Part shown: piece after piece, positions 55,362 to 63,982 of the stretch
Numbering within the stretch: the first letter of the stretch is position 1
Layout of the letters: each line of letters begins with the position of its first letter
Source: Dehalococcoidia bacterium
GTDB lineage: Bacteria > Chloroflexota > Dehalococcoidia > Tepidiformales > Tepidiformaceae
Direction: 5' to 3'
Length of the DNA stretch: 64,000 nucleotides
Assembly: GCA_003104995.1 (NCBI GenBank)
Contig: PQAO01000007.1
Location: 62,001 to 126,000, forward strand
Program-made: the position numbers and the translations under genes
Notes under the pieces: generated by a model
What the model was told of the DNA's origin: nothing
The model's database searches: none
Seen by the model: the letters and a program-made list of their open reading frames with translations, nothing else

Positions 55362-55775
55362 ATGCTGGAGCCATCAGCGCGCGGGCTGAATATCTTCTTC
55401 GACGTAGATAACACCATTATCACGTGGGACGTGAAGCTCCGGCCCGGCGTGCACGAGGTGTTCCAGCAGCTCCGTACCGACGGCCACACCATCTACCTGT
55501 GGAGCGGGATGGGCCCGAGGTGGGAGGTGGTGAAACGGTTCGAGCTCCACGAACACATCACCGATTGCTTCTGGAAACCGCTGACCGATCACCATGCGCG
55601 GATGGAGCAACTCGGGATACCAGTGTGGCCCGATTATGTCATTGACGACCACGTGGAGATCATCCAGGCGTTTACGGGTCTGCACGTGCCGGAGCCGAAG
55701 TTGCCACTCGAACGGGACCGCGAGATGTGGCGGGTGTACGACGAGATCCAGCGGTTCGTCTCCGGGCCGGGGTAG
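55362..55775 (+). CDS. HAD superfamily hydrolase-like protein
   Basis: Short HAD-type protein of 137 aa. Motif I is FFDVDNTIITWD (residues about 13-24), motif II WSGMGP (about 52), and the metal-binding DD is in VIDDHVEII (about 93). There is no cap domain, so it acts on a large or protein-bound phosphate, or on a nucleotide. Its stop abuts the GTG of the histidine phosphatase gene (no gap), so the two are co-expressed. ATG 55362 follows GAGAGAGCA. Confidence 0.82.
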   Translation: MLEPSARGLNIFFDVDNTIITWDVKLRPGVHEVFQQLRTDGHTIYLWSGMGPRWEVVKRFELHEHITDCFWKPLTDHHARMEQLGIPVWPDYVIDDHVEIIQAFTGLHVPEPKLPLERDREMWRVYDEIQRFVSGPG

Positions 55776-56351
55776 GTGACCGGCATCATCCTCGTCCGGC
55801 ACGCGATGCCCGAGGTTGTGCCCGGCGTTTTATCGACAATGTGGGAACTCGGCGAGGCAGCACTGGAGGATTGCGTGCTGCTTGCGCACGCCCTCCCGCA
55901 AGAACTGGCCGCGACCGTATTCACGAGCCACCAGCCGAAGGTGAAACAGACCGCCGGTGTGCTGGCGCTCCGGCGCGGGCTCGAGGTGCGGGAGGACGAG
56001 CGGCTCCGGGAGGCCGGACAGGGCCCGGGATGGATTGACGACTACCGTGCGGCGGCGGCCAGTTATCTCCGGAGCGGGAGCGTCGGCGAGACGGCCGATT
56101 GGGAGCCACGAGAGCGCGTGGTGGAGCGGTTCGCGGCCGGGGTGGAGGCGGCGATTGCCGCCAACAGCCGCTCGGCCGGGGACGTGGTGATCGTGAACCA
56201 CGGGCTGGCGATGAGCCTGTGGCTCGCTTCACGAGCCGGGATCGACCTCGTGCCATTCTGGCAAGGGCTGACGTTCCCGGATGCCTGGCGGCTGGACCTC
56301 GAAACCGGAGCCGTACGCCACCTGTGGATGGGCGGACGGGCGGCCGAGTAG
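55776..56351 (+). CDS. Histidine phosphatase family protein
   Basis: Phosphoglycerate-mutase-like phosphatase of 191 aa. The catalytic motif is LVRHAMPE (His9; most members have RHG), the second His is in VIVNHGLAMSLWL (about 137). The Arg and Glu in between (EDERLREAGQG) complete the site. GTG 55776 starts directly after the previous stop. The substrate (phospho-sugar, alpha-ribazole phosphate or other) is unknown. Confidence 0.88.
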   Translation: MTGIILVRHAMPEVVPGVLSTMWELGEAALEDCVLLAHALPQELAATVFTSHQPKVKQTAGVLALRRGLEVREDERLREAGQGPGWIDDYRAAAASYLRSGSVGETADWEPRERVVERFAAGVEAAIAANSRSAGDVVIVNHGLAMSLWLASRAGIDLVPFWQGLTFPDAWRLDLETGAVRHLWMGGRAAE

Positions 56352-56365
56352 CCGGCCACGAACTG

Positions 56366-56578
56366 CTACGCGATGACGCCGTTGCCTTCGAGTTGCTGCT
56401 TAAGGGACTCGAGCGAGGGGACGGGCTTGCCGTTGAGCGAGTCGAGAGCGTCGATAACGTCGTCGCTGGCGTCTTCCGCGAACGCAAGGTCCACCAGGTC
56501 CTGGCGGTCGGGCTGGAGGCCCTGTTCGAAGAGGTGCTTCACGAGGGATTCAACCTCGTTCCAGGGTGCTTTCGCCAT
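56366..56578 (-). CDS. Small DUF2795-like protein (70 aa)
   Basis: Acidic, all-helical protein of 70 aa beginning MAKAPWNEVESLVKHLFEQG. AAAGGAGA lies 7 nt upstream of ATG 56578. The helical pattern (LVDLAFAEDASDDVIDALDSLNG) resembles DUF2795-type stand-alone domains. It follows nuoB on the same strand but is separated by a hairpin terminator. Function unknown. Confidence 0.6.
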   Translation of the reverse strand: MAKAPWNEVESLVKHLFEQGLQPDRQDLVDLAFAEDASDDVIDALDSLNGKPVPSLESLKQQLEGNGVIA

Positions 56579-56603
56579 GCGGGGTCTCCTTTGGGCCACG
56601 GAA

Positions 56604-56625
56604 AAGGGCGGCCGGGCCGCCCCTT
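56604..56625 (-). terminator. Intrinsic terminator after nuoB
   Basis: On the minus strand a GC stem (arms near 56604-56613 and 56615-56625, one bulge) is followed by TTTT (56602-56605 complement). It lies 24 bp past the nuoB stop and just upstream of the DUF2795-like gene. Confidence 0.7.
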
Positions 56626-56648
56626 CGGTTGCGGTCGCATTGGGGGGA

Positions 56649-57311
56649 TTACTTCGAGAAGATGTCGCCCTCGAGCGGCTTGCCGTAGTCGACGTAGGGC
56701 GGCCAGAGCGTTTCGAGTTCCTTGCGGATGGGGTCGCCCTCGGGGAGGTAGCGCTGGAACTGCGGTTCGACATCGCGGCGCACCCAGCCTTTGCCGATGG
56801 TGTCCTGCTTGATCTTGTCCTGGAGGAGCATGATCCCGGTCAGGAGCGACTCGGGGCGGGGCGGGCATCCGGGCACGTAGACATCGACCGGCAGGAGCAC
56901 ATTGACGCCCGGGGTGACGCTGTAGGCGTAGGCGAATGGCCCACCCATGGTGGCGCAGCCACCCATCGCGAGGGCCCACTTGGGCTCGGGCATCTGGAGC
57001 CAGATGCGCCGAACGGCGGGGGCCATCTTCCAGGTGACGGTGCCGGGGACGATGAGCAGGTCGGCCTGGCGGGGGGAGGCGCGGAAGATCTCAGCGCCGA
57101 AGCGGGCGATGTCGTAGCGCGGGGTGGCGGTAGCGATCATCTCCATGGCGCAGCAGGCGAGACCGAACATGCAGGGCCAGAGCGACGACCGGCGGGACCA
57201 GTTGAGAACCTGATCGACGCTGGTGACGAGGATGTTCTGCTGGACCTCCTCGTCGACATCACTATCGAGTCTGAGAGGGAGGGGCTGGTAGACCTTGTTT
57301 GCCTGTGGCAT
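56649..57311 (-). CDS. nuoB: NADH-quinone oxidoreductase subunit B
   Basis: Complex I subunit holding the terminal [4Fe-4S] cluster N2. The protein is 220 aa, with cluster ligands Cys53-Cys54 (GLACCAMEM), Cys119 (GGCATMGG) and Cys149 (PGCPPRPES), all intact. [17 protein letters not shown] is typical. The C-terminus is longer than most. No other nuo gene is adjacent, which is unusual since nuoA and nuoC normally flank it. ATG 57311 is the start. It is preceded by the zinc-ribbon gene 75 bp upstream. Confidence 0.93.
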   Translation of the reverse strand: MPQANKVYQPLPLRLDSDVDEEVQQNILVTSVDQVLNWSRRSSLWPCMFGLACCAMEMIATATPRYDIARFGAEIFRASPRQADLLIVPGTVTWKMAPAVRRIWLQMPEPKWALAMGGCATMGGPFAYAYSVTPGVNVLLPVDVYVPGCPPRPESLLTGIMLLQDKIKQDTIGKGWVRRDVEPQFQRYLPEGDPIRKELETLWPPYVDYGKPLEGDIFSK

Positions 57312-57386
57312 TGCTCGTGCAGTCTATCACAAAGGCCCTGCGCGAACGCGAGGGCGGGGCTCTGAGGGCGGTGGTTGGACCGGCCG

Positions 57387-57593
57387 CTAGCGCGAGCGGC
57401 TCATGTGGACCTGGCCATCGTTGATGGGCTCATCGATGTAGAGGTCGCCGTTGCGGATCTTGATGTTGTAGCCACAATCGGGGTTAGTGCAGACCCAGGC
57501 CTTGAAGTGGATAGGCGCGCCCTGGCTGCCGAAGTCAGAAAACGGCACAAGATCGCCGTAATCGCACTTACGGCATTTCGGAAACTGGTACAT
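57387..57593 (-). CDS. Small zinc-ribbon protein (68 aa)
   Basis: Begins MYQFPKCRKCDYGDLVPFSD, with a CRKC (residues 7-10) and a CTNPDC (about 40-45) pair, so one zinc ribbon. GGGAGGGTGGG immediately precedes ATG 57593, which fixes the start over an earlier in-frame ATG. The C-terminal region (NIKIRNGDLYIDEPINDG) is polar. It lies between nuoB and the EVE gene on the same strand. Function unknown; nucleic-acid binding is possible. Confidence 0.7.
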   Translation of the reverse strand: MYQFPKCRKCDYGDLVPFSDFGSQGAPIHFKAWVCTNPDCGYNIKIRNGDLYIDEPINDGQVHMSRSR

Positions 57594-57686
57594 CCCACCC
57601 TCCCCAATATCGGCGCGGATGGTACGCAAGAATTCGCGTCGGGGCAATCAACTCGTATGCGAACGGCTTGTTGGCCTTAGTTCGCG

Positions 57687-58148
57687 CTACGCCCCGGCTG
57701 TTGCCTTCGCTGCTTTCTTCATGTCGGCAAGCAGCAGGTCCATGTCTTCCTGCGGGATTTCGTGGAGGTTGCCCTGATAGGCAAGGGTCCAGTTGGCGCG
57801 GGGCCAGCGCTGGGTCCACTGGAAGCGATCGTGGTAGGGCTCGGCGTCGAGCCACCGGTCGTCTTCGAGGATGACCACCGGTTCGATGTCGCAGCGGTAG
57901 GGGTAGATCTCGTTCGGCTTCTTATCGCTCTGCCAGATGCGGGTCTGTTCCTCGACGACGTTCGAGGTGATGCGGCAGATGGCGGCCAGCTGCTTCCGGC
58001 CCGTGACGTAGAAGGCGAGGAGGTCGCCCGGCTGGATGCTGTTGGCCATGTTGCGGCGGGTACTCTTGAAGCCGTGACGGGTGAAGCCCATCTCGCGGGT
58101 CTTGCCGAAGATCTCGGGGCCGCCCACGACGATCCAGTTGCGTGCCAT
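57687..58148 (-). CDS. EVE domain-containing protein
   Basis: EVE domain (PUA-like fold, related to YTH and ASCH domains) of 153 aa. It starts RNWIVVGGPEIFGKTREMGFTR and has PGDLLAFYVTGRKQLAAICR and EPVVILEDDRWLDAEPYHDRF in the expected order. EVE proteins bind modified bases or nucleotides, and some serve in restriction or RNA metabolism. Its aromatic cage cannot be verified by eye. ATG 58148 is the start. There is no adjacent restriction gene. Confidence 0.85.
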   Translation of the reverse strand: MARNWIVVGGPEIFGKTREMGFTRHGFKSTRRNMANSIQPGDLLAFYVTGRKQLAAICRITSNVVEEQTRIWQSDKKPNEIYPYRCDIEPVVILEDDRWLDAEPYHDRFQWTQRWPRANWTLAYQGNLHEIPQEDMDLLLADMKKAAKATAGA

Positions 58149-58180
58149 CTCTGCCTCCGTGCGCTCGGTCTGGCCGCTGC

Positions 58181-59272
58181 TCAGGGCGACCAGCTTCCAG
58201 TGTAGCCGCGGAGCAGGACATCCGGGGCAAGGGGTTCGATGACTGGCTCTCGTAGTTCGAGCGCCAAGGGCAGCGTCCCTGCAGGGAGCAGCGGGATGCC
58301 GTTCCCGAGGATTCGGGGGGCGATGTAGGCGTGGACTTCATCAACCAGGTCATTCGCGAGGAGGGCCGCGTGGACGGTCGGCCCGCCTTCGGCAATCAGC
58401 GAGACGATGTTTCGCTGCCCGAGCGCCAACAGCAACTGCTCGAGGTCGATCCCCGTCGTGTCTTCTTCCAGTTCGAGGACGGTCACCCCCCGCTGCTGGA
58501 GCGACTCCTTCCAGGGGCGGGGGCTTGCAGGCGCGGTGGCGACGATGGTGGCGGTGCTGCCGCCGAACACACGAGCCGTGACTGGAGACCGGCCGCGGCT
58601 GTCGAGCACCACACGGACCGGTTGGCGGGAGGCGGCGGTGCCGCCGGGCCGGGCGGTCAGTGCGGGGTCATCGGCCAGGACGGTGCCGCTGCCGACGAGG
58701 ATGGCATCCACACGGTCGCGGTCCTGGTGGACACGTTCAACGGCGGCGGGCCCGGTGAGCCACCGAACCCCTGCCTGCGGTGCGCCGACCATCCCGTCGA
58801 GGCTGACAGCGAACTTCGCGATGACGTACGGCCGGCCCGAATTGCGAAAGCGGAGGTAAGGCCGGAGCAGCCCGGTAATGACAGCGGCACCGTCGCCCAC
58901 CTCGACTTCTATCCCCGCCGCGCGGAGGCGGGCCACGCCATGTCCGCCCACGTGGGGATCGAGGAGGCCAACGACGACTCGGGTCACACCCGCGGCAATG
59001 ATCGCATCGGAGCATGGCGGCGTGCGCTTGCCTTCGAAGGGGACGCAGGGTTCGAGGGTTGTATAGAGCGTGGCACCGGCGGCATCGACGTTGGCGAGGG
59101 CCGCCGCCTCGGCATGGGCGCCGCCATAGGGCTCGGTCGCTCCGACCGACACGACCGTGCCGTCGCGGACAAGGGCGGCGCCGACCCAGGGGTTGGGGCT
59201 CGTGCGGCCACGGGCGGCTCGCGCCGCCGCGATCGCGGCCTGCATGGGGAGCGAAGGCTCGTTCACGGCCAT
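58181..59272 (-). CDS. ribD: Bifunctional riboflavin biosynthesis protein RibD
   Basis: Combines diaminohydroxyphosphoribosylaminopyrimidine deaminase and 5-amino-6-(5-phosphoribosylamino)uracil reductase activities. The 363-aa protein has the deaminase domain (1-145): SPNPWVGAALV, GAHAEAAAL (His53, Glu55), TLEPCVPFEGKRTPPCSD (Cys76, Cys87); then the reductase (about 150-363) with KFAVSLDGMVGAP, AILVGSGTVLADDPALTARP and EGGPTVHAALL. ATG 59272 is the start. Other rib genes are absent here, so riboflavin genes are dispersed. Confidence 0.93.
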   Translation of the reverse strand: MAVNEPSLPMQAAIAAARAARGRTSPNPWVGAALVRDGTVVSVGATEPYGGAHAEAAALANVDAAGATLYTTLEPCVPFEGKRTPPCSDAIIAAGVTRVVVGLLDPHVGGHGVARLRAAGIEVEVGDGAAVITGLLRPYLRFRNSGRPYVIAKFAVSLDGMVGAPQAGVRWLTGPAAVERVHQDRDRVDAILVGSGTVLADDPALTARPGGTAASRQPVRVVLDSRGRSPVTARVFGGSTATIVATAPASPRPWKESLQQRGVTVLELEEDTTGIDLEQLLLALGQRNIVSLIAEGGPTVHAALLANDLVDEVHAYIAPRILGNGIPLLPAGTLPLALELREPVIEPLAPDVLLRGYTGSWSP

Positions 59273-59312
59273 CAGCGTAGCGGAATCGGGCGCCGGCGCG
59301 GCAGCGGGAGCC

Positions 59313-60092
59313 TCAAGGGGCCATGAACCAGCTTCCGGCGATGGTGGCGAAGCGGTTCGGCTGTTCAAGGTTGGCGAGGTGGCCCGCGTCGAGGATCGTC
59401 TTGGCTTCGGCCCACTCGAGCTGGTTCCTCCAGACCTGGCCGTAGGCCGGCGGCACGAAGCGGTCCCCGGCGCCGGTGACGACGATCGTGTGCGCTTTGA
59501 TGCGCGGCAGCCGCTTGATCACGCCGGTATCGGGGAGGGGCCAGAGGAACTTCGCGGCCGCCTTCAGGTCCTTCATCTCCTGGACGTAGTTCTCGAGCAC
59601 ATCCATGATCCCGTCGCGGAGGACCAGGTTCTCGCGGCGGGCCGGGTCGGCGAAGAGGACCTCGGTGGCACGCATGGGGTTCTGGGCGAAGGGGTCTTCG
59701 CCTCCGATGGACTCCTCCCAGATGCCGACCGGGTTCGCGAGGACGAGCTTCATGACGCGGTCGGGACGGATGGCCGCGATCTCGGCGGCGATCCATGCGC
59801 CGATGGAGTGGCCGAGCACGTGGACCTGTTCGAGACCGAGGTGGTCGAGGAAGTCGATGTAGTGCAAGACGAAGTCGAGACCGTCGTCTACTTCGTCGAT
59901 GCCCTCGGAAGGCCCCCAGCCGGGATGGTATGGGGCGATGACATCGAAGCGGGTGGCGAGTTCGGCAATCGCCGGTTCCCAGCCCTGGAGACCCGCGATG
60001 TGGTGCAGATAGAGAAGAGGGGCGCCCGCACCGCCGCGGAAGTAGTGCACCGGTGACTTTTCAGGATGAATGACTGCGGACAGCTGATCCAT
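59313..60092 (-). CDS. Alpha/beta hydrolase
   Basis: Serine hydrolase of 259 aa. The oxyanion region is YLHHIAGLQGWEP (residues about 28-40), the nucleophile elbow GHSIGAW (about 95), the acid candidate is in VTGAGDRFVPPA and the His in DAGHLANLEQP. This order matches haloperoxidase/dihydroxy-cyclohexadiene hydrolase-like enzymes. It lies 11 bp after the LLM monooxygenase stop, on the same strand, so the two may act sequentially on one compound. Confidence 0.88.
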   Translation of the reverse strand: MDQLSAVIHPEKSPVHYFRGGAGAPLLYLHHIAGLQGWEPAIAELATRFDVIAPYHPGWGPSEGIDEVDDGLDFVLHYIDFLDHLGLEQVHVLGHSIGAWIAAEIAAIRPDRVMKLVLANPVGIWEESIGGEDPFAQNPMRATEVLFADPARRENLVLRDGIMDVLENYVQEMKDLKAAAKFLWPLPDTGVIKRLPRIKAHTIVVTGAGDRFVPPAYGQVWRNQLEWAEAKTILDAGHLANLEQPNRFATIAGSWFMAP

Positions 60093-60103
60093 GGTGGTAG
60101 TCC

Positions 60104-61348
60104 TCAGGCCCTCACTGCGGGGCGGATGGGCCGCGGCGATGCGATCAGGCCGGCATCAAGCGGTCTTGGCGACCAGAGGTCTTCGTACCCTTCCCAGAGG
60201 TGCCGGAGCTTCGGCATCACGTGGTCGGCGAAGAGGCGGGTGCTTTTTTCGCACTTGTCCCGCGGCATATCGCCGATGTGCATGAGGCAGAAGACGTGGC
60301 CCACTTTGAGCGAAGTGATGAGGTGCTCCATCTGCTCGGTGACCTGTTTCGGATCGCCGGAGACGAGGAAACCCTCGTCGACGCACTGGCGGTAGGACTT
60401 GCCGACGGCGCCGCCGGAGCTGACACCGCCGACCTGCGACTTGAGACCGGCGCGAATCGTGGCCTCGGTGCGGTAGCCTGGAGCGTCAGCAAAACCGGGG
60501 TAGACGTGGAGACAGCGTTCGAAGAAGTAGCGGGCGTGCTGGAAGTAGCTTTCCTCGGCCTCGGCGTCGCTGTCGGCGACGATGATCTGCTGGGCGAAGG
60601 AGCCCTGGTAGGGGTTGAAGGGCTTGCCGAGAGCATCGAGGCGGTCCCAGAAGCCGGTCATGAGCTGGGCGCCGCGCTTGAAGCCGCTGAAGCTCAGGTA
60701 GCTGTAGTTGTATTCCTTCTCGGCGCAGAAGTCCCACGTTTCGACGGAACCGCCGCCGGGGATCCAGATGGGCGGGTGGGGTTTCTGGATGGGGCGCGGC
60801 CAAACGTTCACATAGCGGAGCTTGTTGAACTTGCCATTCCAGGCGAAGACGTCCGGGTCGGTCCAGGCGCGGATGATGAGGTCGTGGTTCTCGGCGTAGC
60901 GTTCACGGAGGGTGGCCGGGTTCGAACCGAAAGCGTAGTTCGTGTCCATGGAGGTGCCCACCGGGAAGCCAGCAATGAGCCGGCCTCCGGAGATGACGTC
61001 GAGCATGGCCATCTCTTCGGCGACGCGCGTCGGCGGGTTGTAGAGGGCGATGGACTGGCCGAGGAGGACGATACTGACGTCCCTGGTACGGCGGGCAAGG
61101 GTAGCGGCCATGATGGCCGGCGAGGGCATGAGCCCGTAGGCGTTGGCGTGGTGCTCGTTGACCCCGACTCCGTCGAACCCGAGTTCCGCGGCGAACTCCA
61201 GCAGGTCGAGGTAGTCGTTGTAGATTTGGTGGCCCTTCACGGGATCGTAGAGGCGGGAATCGACATCGACCCAGACGCTGCGGTGCTTCTGGCGGAAGTC
61301 CTCGGGGAGGTAGGGATAGGGCATGAGGTTGAACCAGTGGAACTTCAC
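60104..61348 (-). CDS. LLM class flavin-dependent oxidoreductase
   Basis: Luciferase-like monooxygenase of 414 aa (bacterial luciferase/SsuD fold, TIM barrel). It has FDGVGVNEHHANAYGLMPSP (residues about 54-73), ATLARRTRDVSIVLLGQSIALYNPPTRVAEEMAMLDVISGGRLIAGFPVG and WTDPDVFAWNGKFN. It uses reduced FMN or F420 with oxygen; the flavin reductase at 51147 could support it. With the hydrolase gene directly downstream it suggests catabolism of an aliphatic or sulfonated compound. ATG 61348 is the start. Confidence 0.9.
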   Translation of the reverse strand: MKFHWFNLMPYPYLPEDFRQKHRSVWVDVDSRLYDPVKGHQIYNDYLDLLEFAAELGFDGVGVNEHHANAYGLMPSPAIMAATLARRTRDVSIVLLGQSIALYNPPTRVAEEMAMLDVISGGRLIAGFPVGTSMDTNYAFGSNPATLRERYAENHDLIIRAWTDPDVFAWNGKFNKLRYVNVWPRPIQKPHPPIWIPGGGSVETWDFCAEKEYNYSYLSFSGFKRGAQLMTGFWDRLDALGKPFNPYQGSFAQQIIVADSDAEAEESYFQHARYFFERCLHVYPGFADAPGYRTEATIRAGLKSQVGGVSSGGAVGKSYRQCVDEGFLVSGDPKQVTEQMEHLITSLKVGHVFCLMHIGDMPRDKCEKSTRLFADHVMPKLRHLWEGYEDLWSPRPLDAGLIASPRPIRPAVRA

Positions 61349-61453
61349 TCGGGCCTCCGGGGACGGTCTTTCGCGTGGCGCTGAATGATTGCACAGCCGT
61401 GTGGGACTGGGAATACACCTCGATGATGGCCCGATTGGCCGTGGCCCGAACGG

Positions 61454-62128
61454 CTATGCGCCAGCTGCTTCGGAGCCGGGTTCCGGTTCGTACCCAGGGC
61501 CGGCCCGGAAGGCACAGGTGGGCGCGCCACCGACGCGGGAGCCCACCGTCTGAACGGTGCCTTGCGCGACAGCGATCCCGATGACCCGCCTTTCGATCTC
61601 GCAGAACTCCGGATGCTCCCTCGCGACGCGGATGAAGGGGCAGTGGCGCAGGGTCACCTTCCAGTCGCTCTCACTGGTCACTTCCCAGAGGGGGAAGAAG
61701 CCCTGGCGCTCCTGCAGGCCGGCAAGCTGCTCGATGCGGCCTTCGAACGTCACTGCCGAGACACCAGCAAGTACCTGGCTCTGCTGTGCCTGCTCCAGCG
61801 CCTCGAAGACCTGGCCCTTGCACTCTGGATGGCTGTCGATGGCGGCCAACAGCGCCAGGGCGATGGCGGCGTAACCCTGGGGAAACAACTCTTCACCCGT
61901 GGGCGTCAGGTGAAACAGGTGTGTCGGACGCCCCGGGCCGTGGCGGCGGCGCGTGTGTTTCACGAAGCCATCGGATTCGAGTGAGTAGAGGTGCATGCGG
62001 ACGGCCGCGATGGAAAGGTAGCTCGCGCGGGCGAGTTGCTCCGCCGTTGCCTCGCCACGTTCCTTGATGCCCAGGAGCAGGAGGCGGCGAGTCGAGGGCA
62101 AAAGATCCAGAGCCATGGGCGACGGCAT
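61454..62128 (-). CDS. SufR-like winged-helix transcriptional regulator with cysteine cluster motif
   Basis: Regulator of 224 aa. The N-terminal winged helix-turn-helix lies at residues about 12-75 (RRLLLLGIKERGEATAEQLA, LSIAAVRMHLYSLESDGFVKH). The C-terminal effector domain (about 110-224) has Cys in HCPFIRVAREHPEFCEIE and TCAFR, the spacing used for Fe-S or metal binding in SufR-type repressors. ATG 62128 has AAGGAGGA upstream, which decides the start over the in-frame M 62305. No suf operon is adjacent. Confidence 0.82.
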   Translation of the reverse strand: MPSPMALDLLPSTRRLLLLGIKERGEATAEQLARASYLSIAAVRMHLYSLESDGFVKHTRRRHGPGRPTHLFHLTPTGEELFPQGYAAIALALLAAIDSHPECKGQVFEALEQAQQSQVLAGVSAVTFEGRIEQLAGLQERQGFFPLWEVTSESDWKVTLRHCPFIRVAREHPEFCEIERRVIGIAVAQGTVQTVGSRVGGAPTCAFRAGPGYEPEPGSEAAGA

Positions 62129-62341
62129 GGTCCTCCTTCGGGTTCCCCCAGGGCACTTCGGGCTGGCCGGGGGATCGGCCGCCACATCTTGGTGTGCAGG
62201 GCGTAACACGCGAGCCGACGGCGCCTGCGTACGGTGCCAGGCGCCATTCGCTGCCAGCGGCCCGCCGTGGGCACAACAACGTTCCCGGACCCAGCGGGCT
62301 GGCACGAGCCGGCCAAACCGTTGGGAAGAGCTCGCGGCTTC

Positions 62342-63982
62342 TCAGGCCGCGCGGCCACCCGTGAACGTTTCGCCTGCTGAGTTGTGGGCAAGGACGCCGA
62401 AGCGGGCGATGAACTCGGAGAGCTCCGATGTGCTTGCGGCGAGCGTGCTGGCCTCTCGTGAGATCTCGGACATCCGGCCGGCCACCTCCTCGACACTGGC
62501 TGAGACCTGCTGGCTGGCTGCGGCGGTCTGTTCGACGAGGGCACTCGAATCGACCACGGAGTTGCGGACGCGACCGATGGACTCATTCATGGCGCCCGCG
62601 AGGCGGGCGGACTCACCCGCCAGCTCGGCAACGCGCTCGACGATGCCGCCCAGGCGCCCGGCCGACTCCCCGGCGCCGGCTGCCGCGGCGGTGATCTCGT
62701 TGATCTCGCCGGTCACGAGGCCAACGCTTTCGACGATGCGGCCCAGCGCCTCGCCCGCCGCCGCGGCGCGCTCTGCGCCAACCTCGACCTCGCCAATGCT
62801 GTGTTCCATTGCCTGGACGGCACGTGTGGTGCCGCTCTGCACCCCGGCGATGAGTTTGGCGATCTCCCGGGTTGCGACGGCGGTACGCTCGGCGAGCGAG
62901 CGGACATTCTCGGCGACCACGGCGAAGCCGCGGCCCTGCTCGCCGGCGCGGGCGGCTTCGATGGCTGCGTTGAGAGCGAGCAGGTTGGTCTGGGCGGCGA
63001 TCTCGTCGATCACCTGGACGATGGCTCCGATCTGGGAGCCGCTCTGGCCGAGCTGTTCGACCTCGGTCGCGGTCTGGAGGACAGTCGTGCGGATGACGCC
63101 CATGGCGTCGATGGTGTGCTGGACGGCGTCAGTGCCTTCGCGGGCCTGGCCGGCCGCGGCTTCTCCACGTTCGGTCGCCGTGCGTGAGGCAAGGCCGACC
63201 CGGTCGAGGGCGCGGCTCACCTCGCTGGTGGCGCCAACGGCCGCTTCCATCGCCGCGAGCTGTTCGGCGGCCGCATGGGCGACTTCGCCACTTGCTGAGC
63301 CCAACTCCTCCATCTCGGAGCTGAAGTTGGCCATCGTTGCGGTCTGGACGGTCGAGCCGCGGGCCATCTCGGAGGCGGAGCTGGCGATTTCGCGGGTGGC
63401 CGAATCGACATGGGAGACGCCGGCTCCCAGGTTCTGGAGCGGTTCGCCCAGCGTGTCGTGGATATCGACGAGGCGTTCGAGGAGGCCTTCGCTGATGAAC
63501 GTCTCGATGGCGAGCGAGATATCGAGGAGGAAGACCTTGGTGAAGGCGGCGATGGTCTGGGCGAGCTTATCGCCCTTGAGATGGCGAGCGAGGAGCGGGA
63601 AGAGGAGGGCGGCCCAGACGCCATAGGCGCCGACGTTCCAGCGCGGCTCGATGTGGAGCCTGGCGTGCGTTGCACCTACCTGGAGGCGGTGGTTGAAGTA
63701 GTCCTCACTGAAGTCGGCGTCGAAGATATCGACGAGATACGCAGTCCAGGCGGGGGCCAGGCGGGAGCGGTTGGAGCCGACAGATTCGATCTTCCGGGTC
63801 CATTCGCCGAAGGTGGCGCAGTGTTCGTAGAAGCTGGCGATGATGCCCTCAGCCTCGGGACGGACTTTGGCCCCGGCTTCGCGGATGAGCCGGATGTCTT
63901 CCGCGGTAATGCCGATCCACTTCAGGCGGAGCGTCTGATCGCGGTGGTCAACCTTGAGCCGTTCGGTGAGTTTCGATTCCAC
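62342..63982 (-). CDS. Globin-coupled methyl-accepting chemotaxis protein (soluble)
   Basis: Sensor transducer of 546 aa of the HemAT type. The N-terminal sensor globin (residues about 10-170) has the proximal histidine candidate His106 in [13 protein letters not shown], followed by RWNVGAYG, matching HemAT's ...H.R.GL.P.W..GA. Residues about 175-530 form the MCP signalling domain, with the tip at [20 protein letters not shown] and [16 protein letters not shown]. There is no membrane helix, so it is cytoplasmic and likely senses oxygen. GTG 63982 follows GGGGGGAAG; TTG 63997 is an alternative. No che gene is seen in the window. Confidence 0.9.
   Translation of the reverse strand: MESKLTERLKVDHRDQTLRLKWIGITAEDIRLIREAGAKVRPEAEGIIASFYEHCATFGEWTRKIESVGSNRSRLAPAWTAYLVDIFDADFSEDYFNHRLQVGATHARLHIEPRWNVGAYGVWAALLFPLLARHLKGDKLAQTIAAFTKVFLLDISLAIETFISEGLLERLVDIHDTLGEPLQNLGAGVSHVDSATREIASSASEMARGSTVQTATMANFSSEMEELGSASGEVAHAAAEQLAAMEAAVGATSEVSRALDRVGLASRTATERGEAAAGQAREGTDAVQHTIDAMGVIRTTVLQTATEVEQLGQSGSQIGAIVQVIDEIAAQTNLLALNAAIEAARAGEQGRGFAVVAENVRSLAERTAVATREIAKLIAGVQSGTTRAVQAMEHSIGEVEVGAERAAAAGEALGRIVESVGLVTGEINEITAAAAGAGESAGRLGGIVERVAELAGESARLAGAMNESIGRVRNSVVDSSALVEQTAAASQQVSASVEEVAGRMSEISREASTLAASTSELSEFIARFGVLAHNSAGETFTGGRAA

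Noticed and set aside
62220-62245. Perfect 8-bp GGCGCCTG/CAGGCGCC hairpin
   Set aside because: It lies in the 213-bp gap between the regulator and the chemotaxis gene, 97 bp past the latter's stop; no T-run, and GC-rich hairpins of this size are frequent here.
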